Below are positions 37,373-47,689 of a DNA stretch of 64,000 bases, piece by piece. Position numbers and translations under genes: made by a program. The stretch comes from Micromonospora humi. Lineage in GTDB: Bacteria; Actinomycetota; Actinomycetes; Mycobacteriales; Micromonosporaceae. Position 1 is the stretch's first letter. Every line of letters starts with the position of its first letter. The notes under the pieces were generated by a model that was given only the letters and a program-made list of their open reading frames with translations, was not told where the DNA came from and did not search any database. The DNA is taken from the NCBI RefSeq assembly GCF_900090105.1, contig NZ_FMDM01000001.1, forward strand, positions 62,001 through 126,000, written 5' to 3'.

Positions 37373-38830
37373 TCAGCGGTAGCCGGCGGCCACCACGTTG
37401 GCCTGGACGGCGTTCTCGGTGGCGTCCGAGGGGTAGCCGGCGACCATGGCGCCCTCGTAGAACGTGCCGACGCTCTGGTTCCGGTTGTCGATGCAGCAGT
37501 CGCCGCCGCTGCCGAGGATGATCGCGCCCTGCTTCCTCATCGGGCTGTAGCCGGGGGGCAGTGCTCCGTCGTAGAGGGTGTAGAGGTTGCCGGACTGGGC
37601 GTTGCTGCCCTTGATGGCGAAGCGTGAGGTGCCGTTGTTCTTCAGGGTGGCGGTGACGAACTTGCTGGTGAAGGCGCGCTGGTTCGGGTTCCACGCCGAG
37701 CTGCCACCGGGGTAGAGACCGTACTCGAGGTCGGCCTGCACCCAGGGCCCGGTGCCGGAGCAGCCGCCGAACCAGCAACTGGTGCCGAAGTAGATCGCGT
37801 CCATCGCCCCGGCCCCGTCGGCCCGCCGGGTGGTCTCGCTGTTGCCGTAGTCGAAGCAGCAGCCGCTGTTGACGTGGGTGCCGCTGGTGACCATGTACAT
37901 GCCCTCGGGGGCGCTGCCGGTCGGGACGCCGGTCAGGTGACCGTCCCGCCAGTAGCTGCTGTTGCCGGGAATGAACAGCGAGTACGCCTTCGCGCCGCCG
38001 ACGGTCACCGACTCGCGGTTCGCGACCGCCGGCTGGACCGCGCCGCCGATGCCGCCGGACCCCTGGTAGCCGAGGTTGTTGCCCCGGGTCGTCTGGTCGT
38101 AGATCCAGGTGATGACGCATGTGGTGGTGGCGCAGAACGAGTCCTGCGCGGCCGCGTCGGCGGGTCCGCCCGCGGTGAGCGTGGTGATGTCGCGGGTGGT
38201 GTTGTCGGAGGAACGGCGGACCTGGTAGAGCCGGCCGCTGTAGGCGCGGAAGAGCGCCCGGGTGGTGCTGTGCGCGGCGACGCAGGGCGTGCCGCCGGCG
38301 GCGTAGATGTCGCACGGTCCGCCGGCGGCCGGCGGTGGCGTCGTGGGCGGTGGCGTGGTGGGTGGCGCGCTCGTGGGTGGCGCGGTGGTCGGTGGGGTGC
38401 CGACGCCGCCGGTGCAGGTCACGCCGTTGAGGGCGAAGCTGGCCGGCGCGGGGTTGCTCCCGGTCCACGAGCCGTTGAAGCCGAAGCTGGTGCTGCCACC
38501 GGTTCCGATGGCGCCGTTGTAGGAGACGTTGGCGGCGGTGACGGCCGCGCCGGTCTGGGTGAGGGCGGTGTTCCAGTACTGCGTGACGGTCTGGCCCGCC
38601 GTGAAGGTCCAGGTCAGCCGCCAGGTGTTGACCGGGTCGCCGAGGTTGGTGACGGTGACGTTGGCGCCGAAGCCGCCGGACCAGGACGAGGACACGGAGT
38701 AGTCGACCGAACAGCCGGCGGTGGCCGCCGAGGCGAGCTGGGTGCCGGTGAGACCGGCGGTGGTGAGGGTGAGCGCGGCGGCGGAGGCGGTCATCGCCCA
38801 CCGTCGACGGGCTTGGTCGGTGAGACGCAC
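37373..38830 (-). CDS. CBM2-GH54 alpha-L-arabinofuranosidase
   Basis: A 485-residue secreted enzyme that removes arabinofuranose side chains from arabinoxylan or arabinan. After the signal peptide come a CBM2 (about 40-139), a Thr/Pro linker (140-170) and a GH54 domain (171-485) that opens GPCDIYAAGGTPCVAAHSTTR. The likely nucleophile is Glu369 in ADLEYGLYPGG and the acid/base Asp444 in GSGGDCC. Fungal AbfB residues Glu221 and Asp297 have the same spacing within one residue. The fungal C-terminal CBM42 is absent and replaced by the N-terminal CBM2. GTG at 38830 follows GGGAGG. Expression is probably controlled by the operator at 38939-38952. Confidence 0.92.
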   Translation of the reverse strand: MRLTDQARRRWAMTASAAALTLTTAGLTGTQLASAATAGCSVDYSVSSSWSGGFGANVTVTNLGDPVNTWRLTWTFTAGQTVTQYWNTALTQTGAAVTAANVSYNGAIGTGGSTSFGFNGSWTGSNPAPASFALNGVTCTGGVGTPPTTAPPTSAPPTTPPPTTPPPAAGGPCDIYAAGGTPCVAAHSTTRALFRAYSGRLYQVRRSSDNTTRDITTLTAGGPADAAAQDSFCATTTCVITWIYDQTTRGNNLGYQGSGGIGGAVQPAVANRESVTVGGAKAYSLFIPGNSSYWRDGHLTGVPTGSAPEGMYMVTSGTHVNSGCCFDYGNSETTRRADGAGAMDAIYFGTSCWFGGCSGTGPWVQADLEYGLYPGGSSAWNPNQRAFTSKFVTATLKNNGTSRFAIKGSNAQSGNLYTLYDGALPPGYSPMRKQGAIILGSGGDCCIDNRNQSVGTFYEGAMVAGYPSDATENAVQANVVAAGYR

Positions 38831-38937
38831 GGGGACCTCCCGGGTCCGGATGGGAACGTGCGAGCGGAGCCGGTCTGCCCTGGACCGGCGACGGTGCGAC
38901 GCGGCGGCTCCCGCTGTCCACCCGGCGGAGACGCTCA

Positions 38938-38966
38938 ATGTTTGCGTTAACACTCATAGATGTCAA
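38938..38966 (-). promoter_or_regulatory. GH54 promoter with arabinose-type operator
   Basis: Minus-strand TTGACA (38961-38966) and AAACAT (38938-38943) are spaced by 17 nt. The operator TGTTAACGCAAACA (38939-38952) covers the -10. Confidence 0.75.
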
Positions 38967-39054
38967 CGGATGCTCCGCAACCCCGCGCGCATGCCGGGTG
39001 ACGCCCGCGCCTGGCATGCTGGGTGACGACGCCGGGTCCGGACGGGGAGGGGCG

Positions 39055-39426
39055 ATGCGGATCGGGGAGCTGTCGGCTCGCACCGGGGTGAGTGCCCGGT
39101 CGATCCGCTACTACGAGCAGCAGGGCCTGCTCGCGGCGGTGCGCACCGCCGCCGGGCAGCGGGTGTTCGCCGAGTCTGCGGTCGAGCGGGTACGCCTCAT
39201 CCGGCGGCTCTTCGACGCCGGGTTGAGCAGCCGGCGGATGTCCGAGCTGCTGCCCTGCGTGACCGACCCGGCCATCCGCACGCGCTGGCTGACCGATCGG
39301 CTGCGCGAGGAGCGGACCCGGATGGAGGCCGAGATGGCGCAGCTCGCCCACGCCGTCGCGGTGCTCGACGAGATCGTCACCGACATGACCGTCGCGGACG
39401 CGGTGCCGGGCGGGGCTTGCCCCTGA
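39055..39426 (+). CDS. MerR-family regulator of an Old Yellow Enzyme gene
   Basis: A 123-residue regulator with the MerR helix-turn-helix IGELSARTGVSARSIRYYEQ at residues 2-21 and a C-terminal coiled coil (RLREERTRMEAEMAQLAHAV). No Cys cluster for metal or redox sensing is seen apart from single Cys residues. It resembles the MerR regulators adjacent to flavin oxidoreductases. ATG at 39055 follows GGGGAGGGGCG. The next gene, 28 bp on, lies behind a long-spacer promoter. Confidence 0.88.
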   Translation: MRIGELSARTGVSARSIRYYEQQGLLAAVRTAAGQRVFAESAVERVRLIRRLFDAGLSSRRMSELLPCVTDPAIRTRWLTDRLREERTRMEAEMAQLAHAVAVLDEIVTDMTVADAVPGGACP

Positions 39427-39448
39427 CACCGGTGTCACCTCCTACCGT
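39417..39448 (+). promoter_or_regulatory. MerR-type promoter for the OYE gene
   Basis: TTGCCC (39417-39422) and TACCGT (39443-39448) have a 20-nt spacer holding the perfect palindrome TGACACCGGTGTCA (39424-39437). An over-long spacer with a central dyad is the MerR signature; it overlaps the regulator's stop codon. Confidence 0.65.
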
Positions 39449-39454
39449 CGGGAC

Positions 39455-40549
39455 ATGACCGCCACGTTGGCCGCCGGATCGCCGGTGGCGCCGCTGATCG
39501 CACCCGTCACCGTCGCCGGAATGCCGTTGCGCACCCGCTTCGTCATGGCGCCGATGACCCGCAACCGCGCGCCCGGCGGCGTGCCGACGCCGGAGGTCGC
39601 CGACTACTACCGGCGGCGCGCCGAGCAGGGCGTCGGGCTGATCGTCACCGAGGGGGTCCTGGTCGACCACCCGACCGCCGGCCACGAGGACACCGTGCCG
39701 CGGCTGACGCCGGGGCCGGTCGAGGCGGGCTGGCGGCGGGTGGTCGAGGCGGTCCACGGCGCGGGCGGCCGGATCGCCGCGCAGCTGTGGCACCTGGGCA
39801 GCCTGCGCGAGCCGGTCGACGGCCGGGCGGCCTGGACGCCGTCGGGCGTGCGCGAGCCGGGCCGCCCGGCCGGACACGTCATGACCGGCGCCGACATGGA
39901 CGAGCTGCTGGCGTCGTACGCGGCGGCGGCGCGGGTGGCCGCCCGGGTCGGGTTCGACGCGGTGGAGATCCACGCCGCGCACGGCTATCTGCTGGACGAG
40001 TTCCTGTGGCCGTACACGAACCGGCGGACCGACGCGTTCGGCGGCTCCCCGGCGCGCCGGGCGGCGTTCCCGGCCGCGGTGGTCCGGGCGGTCCGCGCGA
40101 ACCTCCCGGCGGACCGCCCGGTGATCGTCCGGTTCTCGCAGTTCAAGGAGCGCGCCTTCGACGCCCGCATCGCGGACACCCCGGCCGAGCTGGCCGAGAT
40201 CCTGACCGCCTTCGTCGCGGCCGGCGCGGACGTCCTGCACGCGTCGCAGCGCCGCTTCTGGCAGCCGGCGTTCGCCGGGTCGCCGTGGAACCTGGCCGGC
40301 TGGGCGAAGCACCTCACCGGGTTGCCGTCGATCACCGTGGGCTCGGTCGGCCTGACCCGCGACTTCCTGCGTCGGGGCGGCCCGGAGTCGGTGTCCGGGC
40401 TGGCCAGCCGGTTGGCGGCCGGCGAGTTCGACCTGGTCGCGTTGGGACGCGCCCTGCTCGGTAATCCGGCCTGGGTGACGCACGCGGCGGCCGGCCGGTC
40501 GGCTGCGATCGTGGACTACCGCAAGTCGCACGAGGAGGTGTACCCGTAG
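39455..40549 (+). CDS. Old Yellow Enzyme-family NADH:flavin oxidoreductase
   Basis: A 364-residue FMN-binding (beta/alpha)8 barrel. It starts with TRFVMAPMTRNRA, has AQLWHLGS with His near 111, and EIHAAHGYLLDEFLWPYTNRRTD in the middle (quoted here as HAAHGYLLDEF). ALGRALLGNP ends the phosphate-binding loop. OYEs reduce the C=C of alpha,beta-unsaturated carbonyls or nitro groups. The MerR gene immediately upstream and the long-spacer promoter indicate induction by an electrophile. Confidence 0.92.
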   Translation: MTATLAAGSPVAPLIAPVTVAGMPLRTRFVMAPMTRNRAPGGVPTPEVADYYRRRAEQGVGLIVTEGVLVDHPTAGHEDTVPRLTPGPVEAGWRRVVEAVHGAGGRIAAQLWHLGSLREPVDGRAAWTPSGVREPGRPAGHVMTGADMDELLASYAAAARVAARVGFDAVEIHAAHGYLLDEFLWPYTNRRTDAFGGSPARRAAFPAAVVRAVRANLPADRPVIVRFSQFKERAFDARIADTPAELAEILTAFVAAGADVLHASQRRFWQPAFAGSPWNLAGWAKHLTGLPSITVGSVGLTRDFLRRGGPESVSGLASRLAAGEFDLVALGRALLGNPAWVTHAAAGRSAAIVDYRKSHEEVYP

Positions 40550-42052
<1,503 letters not shown>

Positions 42053-42059
42053 GTTCCTC

Positions 42060-42095
42060 GCCGGTCCGGCCCGCGTCACCGTGGGCCGGACCGGC
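42060..42095. terminator. Hairpin between GH10 and esterase genes
   Basis: Perfect 13-bp arms (GCCGGTCCGGCCC and complement) with a 10-nt loop. It may end or attenuate the GH10 transcript. Confidence 0.7.
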
Positions 42096-42132
42096 GGCCT
42101 GTAGTCCGTACCCCACCGTGGAGGAACCGTCG

Positions 42133-43455
42133 ATGAGAGCGAAGATCGCGCTGCTCGCGGCCGTCCTGGCGACGGCCCTGACGACGGCGGTCGCCGTCGT
42201 CACCGCCGCCGGCCCGGCGTCCGCCGCCGCGCTCACCCAGGTGACCAACTTCGGCACCAACCCGACAAACCTGCAAATGCACCTGTACGTGCCGGACCGG
42301 CTCCCGGCCCGGCCGGCCCTGCTACTGGTCCTGCACTACTGCACCGGCAGCGGTCCGGCGATGCACACCGGTTCCGGCTACAGCCCGTTGGCCGACCGCT
42401 ACGGGTTCATCGTGATCTACCCGTCGGTGACCCGCAGCAGCAAGTGCTGGGACGTGTCGTCGCCGCAGGCGCTGCGGCGCGGCGGCGGCAGCGACCCGGT
42501 CGGTCTCAAGTCGATGATCGACTACGTGTCGAGCCGTTACCCGGTCGACCCGGCCCGCATCGGCGTCGCCGGCGCGTCGTCCGGCGCGATGATGACCAAC
42601 GTGATGGCCGGCGTCTACCCGGACGTCTTCCACGCCGGGGTCAGCTCGTCGGGCGTGCCGTTCGGCTGCTTCGCCACCACCAACGGCTCGGAGTGGAACA
42701 GCGAGTGCTCCGGCGGGCGGATCACCAAGACCCCGCAGCAGTGGGGTGACCTGGTCCGCAACGCCTACCCCGGCTACACCGGCCGGCGGCCCCGGATGCA
42801 GATCTGGCACGGCACCACGGACACCACGCTGAGCTACGTCAACTTCGGCGAGCAGATCAAGCAGTGGACGAACGTGCTGGGCGTCTCGCAGACCCCCAGC
42901 CTGACCGACTACCCGCAGGCCAGCGCCGTCCGGACCCGATACGGCGGCACCGGTGGCACGCCGCCGGTGGAGGCGATCAGCTTCCAGGGCTACGGCCACT
43001 CGATCCCGTTCGACGCCGCCCAGGCGGTGCGGTTCCTCGGCTTCGACGGCACCGGCGCGACCACGCCGCCGCCCAGCCCGACCACGCCGCCGCCCAGCCC
43101 GACGACGCCGCCGCCCACGCCGACCACCCCGCCGCCGAGCCCGACCACGCCGCCGCCGGGTACGGGTGGCTGTGCGGCGACGGTGTCGCTGAACTCGTGG
43201 ACCGGTGGTTTCGTGGCCACGGTGAAGGTGACGGCCGGCTCGGGTGGCACCCGGGGTTGGACGGTCGGCGTGACGCTGCCCGGCGGGGCGAGCGTGACCA
43301 ACACGTGGAGCGCGACGGCCAGCGGCAGCTCCGGCGCGGTGCGGTTCACCAACGTGGACTACAACGGCCAGCTCGGCGCCGGCCAGAGCACCGAGTTCGG
43401 GTTCCAGGGCAACGGCAGCGCCGCGGGGATCACCCCCACCTGCGCGGCGTCCTGA
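42133..43455 (+). CDS. Secreted CE1/PHB-depolymerase-type esterase with CBM2
   Basis: A 440-residue enzyme, paralogue of the one at 1635-2990. The signal peptide ends at ASAA. The nucleophile lies in GASSG (Ser149), with Asp in HGTTD and His in GYGHSIP. A linker of repeated PPPSPTT units (coded by near-identical DNA) precedes a CBM2. With GH10, GH54 and GH43 nearby it probably removes acetyl or feruloyl esters from xylan. ATG at 42133 follows GGAGGA. It lies downstream of the GH10 gene and may be read from the same promoter through the hairpin. Confidence 0.9.
   Translation: MRAKIALLAAVLATALTTAVAVVTAAGPASAAALTQVTNFGTNPTNLQMHLYVPDRLPARPALLLVLHYCTGSGPAMHTGSGYSPLADRYGFIVIYPSVTRSSKCWDVSSPQALRRGGGSDPVGLKSMIDYVSSRYPVDPARIGVAGASSGAMMTNVMAGVYPDVFHAGVSSSGVPFGCFATTNGSEWNSECSGGRITKTPQQWGDLVRNAYPGYTGRRPRMQIWHGTTDTTLSYVNFGEQIKQWTNVLGVSQTPSLTDYPQASAVRTRYGGTGGTPPVEAISFQGYGHSIPFDAAQAVRFLGFDGTGATTPPPSPTTPPPSPTTPPPTPTTPPPSPTTPPPGTGGCAATVSLNSWTGGFVATVKVTAGSGGTRGWTVGVTLPGGASVTNTWSATASGSSGAVRFTNVDYNGQLGAGQSTEFGFQGNGSAAGITPTCAAS
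43337..43422 (+). repeat. CBM2 repeat copy B (86 identical nt)
   Basis: Identical to 41934-42019. Confidence 0.9.
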
Positions 43456-43469
43456 TCCCACCGGCCGTC

Positions 43470-43503
43470 GGGGCGGTGCGTCGATCCGTCGGCGTGCCGC
43501 CCC
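43470..43503. terminator. Weak hairpin after the esterase gene
   Basis: GGGGCGG and CCGCCCC arms (7 bp) enclose a 20-nt loop. Confidence 0.35.
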
Positions 43504-43551
43504 GCGGGCGTTCTGTTACGAGACCGAGACACGCGCGTTTCGCCCGATCGG

Positions 43552-43580
43552 TTGACGATGCAACTTGTGAGCGTTAACAC
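43552..43580 (+). promoter_or_regulatory. chvE promoter with arabinose-type operator
   Basis: TTGACG (43552-43557) and TAACAC (43575-43580) with a 17-nt spacer; operator TGTGAGCGTTAACA (43566-43579) overlaps the -10. Confidence 0.75.
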
Positions 43581-43635
43581 TCCCCGGGAGGGTTACCTGT
43601 GCGGTAGGTGCCACACGTAGGGGAGAGGAAAGCTC

Positions 43636-44775
43636 GTGCGCAGACGATTTCTGGCCGTGCTCGGCGGCGTCGCGATGGCCGTCAGCCTGGCCGCCTGCAG
43701 CGGTGAGGGCGCGGGAGGCGGGGGCGACACCAGCTCGGCGAAGCCCAGCGATCTGACGATCGGCGTGTCGATGCCGACCCAGACCTCGGAGCGGTGGATC
43801 GCCGACGGCAACTCGGTGAAGGAGAAGCTGCAGGCCAAGGGCTACAAGGTCGACCTGCAGTACGCCGGGGACGAGATCCCCACCCAGTCCCAGCAGATCG
43901 ACCAGATGATCACCCAGGGTGCGGACGTGCTGGTGATCGCCCCGATCGACGGCACCGCGCTCAGCGGCCAGCTCCAGGCCGCCGCGGCCGCGAAGATCCC
44001 GGTCATCTCCTACGACCGGCTCATCCGCAACAGCCCGAACGTCGACTTCTACGTCAGCTTCGACAACTACAAGGTCGGCGTGGCGCAGGCCAACGCGCTC
44101 CTGGTCGGCCTCGGGCTGCAGAACAAGGACGGCTCGAAGGGCAGCGCGACCGGCCCGTTCAACGTGGAGCTGTTCGCCGGCTCCCTGGACGACAACAACG
44201 CCCACTTCTTCTTCAACGGCGCGATGGACACGCTCAAGCCGTACTTCGACGCCGGCACGCTGAAGGTGAAGTCCGGCCAGACGAAGATCGAGCAGGTGGC
44301 CATCCTGCGCTGGCAGCAGGAGACCGCGCAGAAGCGGATGGAGGACCTGCTCACCTCCAGCTACAACGACGGCAGCAAGGTCGACGGCGTGCTGTCGCCG
44401 TTCGACGGCCTGTCCCGGGGCATCATCACCGCACTGCAGAACGCCGGCTACCGCGGCGGGGCCAAGAAGATGCCGGTGATCACCGGCCAGGACGCCGAGG
44501 TCGCCTCGGTCAAGCTGATCAACGACGGGGTGCAGAGCTCCACCGTCTTCAAGGACACCCGCCTGCTGGCCGACCAGGCCGTGGTCGCCGCCGAGGCGTT
44601 CCTCAAGAAGGAGGAGCCCAAGGCGAACGACACCAAGGCGTACGACAACGGCAACAAGGTCGTGCCCGCGTTCCTGCTGCCGGTGCAGACCGTCTACAAG
44701 GACGACATCAAGTCCGCGCTCATCGACTCCGGCTACCTGACCGCCCAGGAGGTCGCCGCCGGCCGGGCCGGCTGA
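43636..44775 (+). CDS. chvE: ChvE-type sugar-binding lipoprotein
   Basis: A 379-residue periplasmic-binding-protein-like lipoprotein (lipobox LAACS), first gene of a CUT2-class ABC transporter. It has the XylF/ChvE fold: VSMPTQTSERWIADG at the start, VLVIAPIDGTAL and ISYDRLIRN in the ligand cleft, and VLSPFDGLSRGII and ITGQDAE in the C-lobe. The ChvE group binds glucose, galactose, xylose or arabinose; the island context favours pentoses. GTG at 43636 follows GGAGAGGAAAGC. A strong hairpin between it and the ATPase gene (44781-44821) would raise its mRNA over the rest of the operon. Confidence 0.93.
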   Translation: MRRRFLAVLGGVAMAVSLAACSGEGAGGGGDTSSAKPSDLTIGVSMPTQTSERWIADGNSVKEKLQAKGYKVDLQYAGDEIPTQSQQIDQMITQGADVLVIAPIDGTALSGQLQAAAAAKIPVISYDRLIRNSPNVDFYVSFDNYKVGVAQANALLVGLGLQNKDGSKGSATGPFNVELFAGSLDDNNAHFFFNGAMDTLKPYFDAGTLKVKSGQTKIEQVAILRWQQETAQKRMEDLLTSSYNDGSKVDGVLSPFDGLSRGIITALQNAGYRGGAKKMPVITGQDAEVASVKLINDGVQSSTVFKDTRLLADQAVVAAEAFLKKEEPKANDTKAYDNGNKVVPAFLLPVQTVYKDDIKSALIDSGYLTAQEVAAGRAG

Positions 44776-44780
44776 CAGGC

Positions 44781-44821
44781 CCGACGGACCCGGTGGCGCG
44801 CCGCGTCACCGGGTCCGTCGG
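44781..44821. terminator. Intercistronic hairpin after the binding-protein gene
   Basis: Perfect 15-bp arms with an 11-nt loop stand just after the chvE stop. Such hairpins protect upstream binding-protein mRNA or attenuate downstream transport genes. Confidence 0.75.
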
Positions 44822-44857
44822 CGCACCGACGCGACGGCCCCGAGCAGGACGGTTTCC

Positions 44858-46396
44858 ATGAGCGATCACATCCTCGAAATGCGGAACATCACCAAGACCT
44901 TTCCCGGAGTGGCCGCGCTCCAGGACGTCTCGCTCGCCGTGCGGCGCGGCGAGATCCACGCGATCTGCGGCGAGAACGGCGCCGGCAAGTCGACCCTGAT
45001 GAAGGTGCTCTCCGGTGTCTATCCGACGGGGAGCTACGACGGGCAGATCGTCCTCGACGGCGAGCCGGTCGAGTTCCGGGGCATCCGGGACAGCGAGTCG
45101 CACGGCATCGTCATCATCCACCAGGAGCTGGCGCTGGTGCCGTACCTGTCGATCGCGGAGAACATCTTCCTCGGCAACGAGCGCCGCGGGCGCAGCGGTC
45201 TGATCGACTGGCACCGGACCAACGCCGAGGCCGCGGCGCTGCTGCGGTCGGTCGGGTTGGACGAGAACCCGGTGACCCCGGTCATCCAGCTCGGGGTGGG
45301 CAAGCAGCAGCTGGTGGAGATCGCCAAGGCGCTGTCCAAGAAGGTGCGGCTGCTCATCCTGGACGAGCCCACCGCGGCGCTCAACGACGTCGACTCGGCG
45401 CACCTGCTGAACCTGCTGCGCCGGCTGCGCGACCAGGGCATCACCTGCATCATGATCTCCCACAAGCTCGGTGAGATCACCGCGGTCGCGGACTCCACCA
45501 CGGTGATCCGCGACGGCCGGACGGTGGAGACGCTCGACATGGGCGACGGCACCGCGACCCAGGATCGGATCATCCGCGGCATGGTCGGCCGCGACCTCGC
45601 GGCGTTCTACCCGACCCGGACGTCGACGCCCGGGGCCGAGGTGCTGCGGATCGAGGACTGGACCGTGCGCCATCCGACCCAGGACCGACTGGTGGTCGAC
45701 CGGGCCTCGCTCACCGTCCGCGCCGGCGAGGTGGTCGGCATCGCCGGGCTGATGGGCGCGGGCCGCACCGAGCTGGCGATGAGCGTGTTCGGCCGGGCGT
45801 ACGGGCGGGACATCTCCGGGCGGATCTTCGTCAACGGCCTCCAGGTGCGGACCCGGACGGTGGCCGAGGCGATCGCCAACGGCATCGCGTACGCGACCGA
45901 GGACCGCAAGCACTACGGCCTCAACCTGATCGACGACGTGCGGGGCAACATCTCGGCCGCGGCGCTCGGCAAGCTGGCGCGCAACGGTTGGATCGACGGC
46001 AACGAGGAGATCAAGGTCGCCGAGCGGGGCCGGCGCGACATGAACATCAAGGCGCCGACCGTCATGTCGGTGGTGGGCAAGCTCTCGGGCGGCAACCAGC
46101 AGAAGGTCGTGCTGGCGAAGTGGCTGTTCACCGACCCCGACGTGCTGATCCTCGACGAGCCGACCCGGGGCATCGACGTCGGGGCGAAGTTCGAGATCTA
46201 CACGATCGTCAACCGTCTGGTGGCCGACGGCAAGGCCGTCGTCATCATCTCGTCCGAGCTGCCCGAGCTGCTCGGCATGTGCGACCGCATCTACACCCTG
46301 GCCGCCGGCCGGATCACCGGTGAGCTGCCGGTGGGCGAGGCCACCCAGGAGAACCTGATGGAACTCATGACCAAGGACCGGGATCTCGTCCGATGA
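44858..46396 (+). CDS. mmsA: CUT2 sugar ABC transporter ATPase, two ATPase domains
   Basis: A 512-residue protein with two ABC domains in one chain. The first has Walker A GENGAGKST and LLILDEPTAAL. The second, altered, domain has LSGGNQQKVVLAKWL and LILDEPTRGIDVGAK. This is the RbsA/GguA group, normally 500-520 residues. It powers the ChvE-type system. Its last codons overlap the permease start by 4 nt (ATGA, 46393-46396). Confidence 0.95.
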   Translation: MSDHILEMRNITKTFPGVAALQDVSLAVRRGEIHAICGENGAGKSTLMKVLSGVYPTGSYDGQIVLDGEPVEFRGIRDSESHGIVIIHQELALVPYLSIAENIFLGNERRGRSGLIDWHRTNAEAAALLRSVGLDENPVTPVIQLGVGKQQLVEIAKALSKKVRLLILDEPTAALNDVDSAHLLNLLRRLRDQGITCIMISHKLGEITAVADSTTVIRDGRTVETLDMGDGTATQDRIIRGMVGRDLAAFYPTRTSTPGAEVLRIEDWTVRHPTQDRLVVDRASLTVRAGEVVGIAGLMGAGRTELAMSVFGRAYGRDISGRIFVNGLQVRTRTVAEAIANGIAYATEDRKHYGLNLIDDVRGNISAAALGKLARNGWIDGNEEIKVAERGRRDMNIKAPTVMSVVGKLSGGNQQKVVLAKWLFTDPDVLILDEPTRGIDVGAKFEIYTIVNRLVADGKAVVIISSELPELLGMCDRIYTLAAGRITGELPVGEATQENLMELMTKDRDLVR

Positions 46397-47643
46397 CCAG
46401 CACGAAGCCCTCCACCTCACCGAAGGTCGACGCGCCCGACTCCGGGCCGGTCGCCACCCTGCACACCGGCACCAGCGACCCGCGCACGCTGATCCTGGGC
46501 AACCTGCGGCAGAGCGGCATCTACATCGCCCTGGTGGTGATCGTCGCGCTGTTCGCGGTGCTCACCGACGGCGTCTCGCTCAGCCCCGGCAACCTCACCA
46601 ACATCGTTCTCCAGTACTCGTACATCCTGGTGCTCGCGATCGGCATGGTCATCGTGATCATCGGCGGCCACATCGACCTGTCCGTCGGGTCGGTGGTGGC
46701 GCTGACCGGCGCGGTCTCCGCCGTGCTCGTCATCCGGGAGGGCATGCCCTGGTGGGTCGGCATCCTCGCCGCGCTCGCGGTGGGCGTGGCGGTGGGCGCC
46801 TGGCACGGCCTCTGGGTCGCCTACGCCGGGATCCCGGCGTTCATCGTCACGCTGGCCGGCATGCTGCTGTTCCGCGGCCTGACGCTGCGGGTGCTGGACA
46901 ACATCTCGCTGTCGCCGTTCCCGGCGGAATACCAGCGGGTCGCCGCCGGCTTCCTCAACGGCCTGCTCGGCGGGCAGGGCTTCGACGCCTTCACGCTGTT
47001 CATCGGCGTCTTCGCGGTGGTCGGTTACGCCGCGAGCGTGTTCCGGACCCGGCTGGCCCGGGTCCGCCACGAGCAGCCGGTGGAGTCGTTCCCGCTGTTC
47101 GTCCTGCGGGTGGTGGTGGTCGGCGCCGTCGTCATGTGGTTCGCCTGGCAGCTCGCCCACGCGCGGGGCCTGCCGATCGTGCTGATCGTGCTGGCCGTGC
47201 TGGTGCTCGTCTACGGCCTGCTCACCCGCCGCACCGTCTTCGGCCGCCAGGTCTACGCGATCGGCGGCAACCTGCCGGCGGCGACGCTGTCCGGCGTCCG
47301 GGTGAAGACGGTCAACTTCTGGGTCTTCGTCAACATGGGCTTCCTCTCCGCGGTGGCCGGGGTGATCTACTCCTCCCGCTCCAACGGGGCCCAGCCGGCG
47401 GCGGGCAACATGTTCGAGCTGGACGCCATCGCGGCGGCCTTCATCGGCGGCGCGGCGGTCACCGGCGGTGTCGGCACCGTCGTCGGCGCGATGGTGGGTG
47501 GCCTGATCATGGCGGTGATGAGCAACGGCATGCAGCTGATGGGCGTCGACCAGTCGATCCAGTCGGTGGTGAAGGGTCTGGTGCTGCTCGCCGCCGTGGC
47601 GTTCGACATCTGGAACAAGCGCCGGGCCGCGGGCAGCCGGTGA
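46393..47643 (+). CDS. mmsB: CUT2 sugar ABC transporter permease
   Basis: A 416-residue permease with about ten membrane segments and the RbsC/GguB signature [11 protein letters not shown], the GVKTV loop and AIAAAFIGGAAVTGG. It is longer than RbsC (about 320), as GguB/MmsB is. It is translationally coupled to the ATPase gene and ends the chvE-mmsA-mmsB operon before a perfect terminator. Confidence 0.94.
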   Translation: MTSTKPSTSPKVDAPDSGPVATLHTGTSDPRTLILGNLRQSGIYIALVVIVALFAVLTDGVSLSPGNLTNIVLQYSYILVLAIGMVIVIIGGHIDLSVGSVVALTGAVSAVLVIREGMPWWVGILAALAVGVAVGAWHGLWVAYAGIPAFIVTLAGMLLFRGLTLRVLDNISLSPFPAEYQRVAAGFLNGLLGGQGFDAFTLFIGVFAVVGYAASVFRTRLARVRHEQPVESFPLFVLRVVVVGAVVMWFAWQLAHARGLPIVLIVLAVLVLVYGLLTRRTVFGRQVYAIGGNLPAATLSGVRVKTVNFWVFVNMGFLSAVAGVIYSSRSNGAQPAAGNMFELDAIAAAFIGGAAVTGGVGTVVGAMVGGLIMAVMSNGMQLMGVDQSIQSVVKGLVLLAAVAFDIWNKRRAAGSR

Positions 47644-47647
47644 GCCC

Positions 47648-47683
47648 GGCCGGCCGGACGGCGGGAACGCCGTCCGGCCGGCC
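47648..47683. terminator. Terminator of the mms operon and alpha-galactosidase gene
   Basis: A perfect hairpin of 16-bp arms around GGAA lies between the convergent stop codons. Confidence 0.85.
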
Positions 47684-47689
47684 GCGTCG

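Noticed and set aside
34617..39083. A 1488-residue minus-strand open frame across rph
   Set aside because: It lies antisense to rph and the GH54 gene and continues through them. Its translation is Arg/Gly/Pro-rich with no domain, the usual shadow of high-GC coding DNA.
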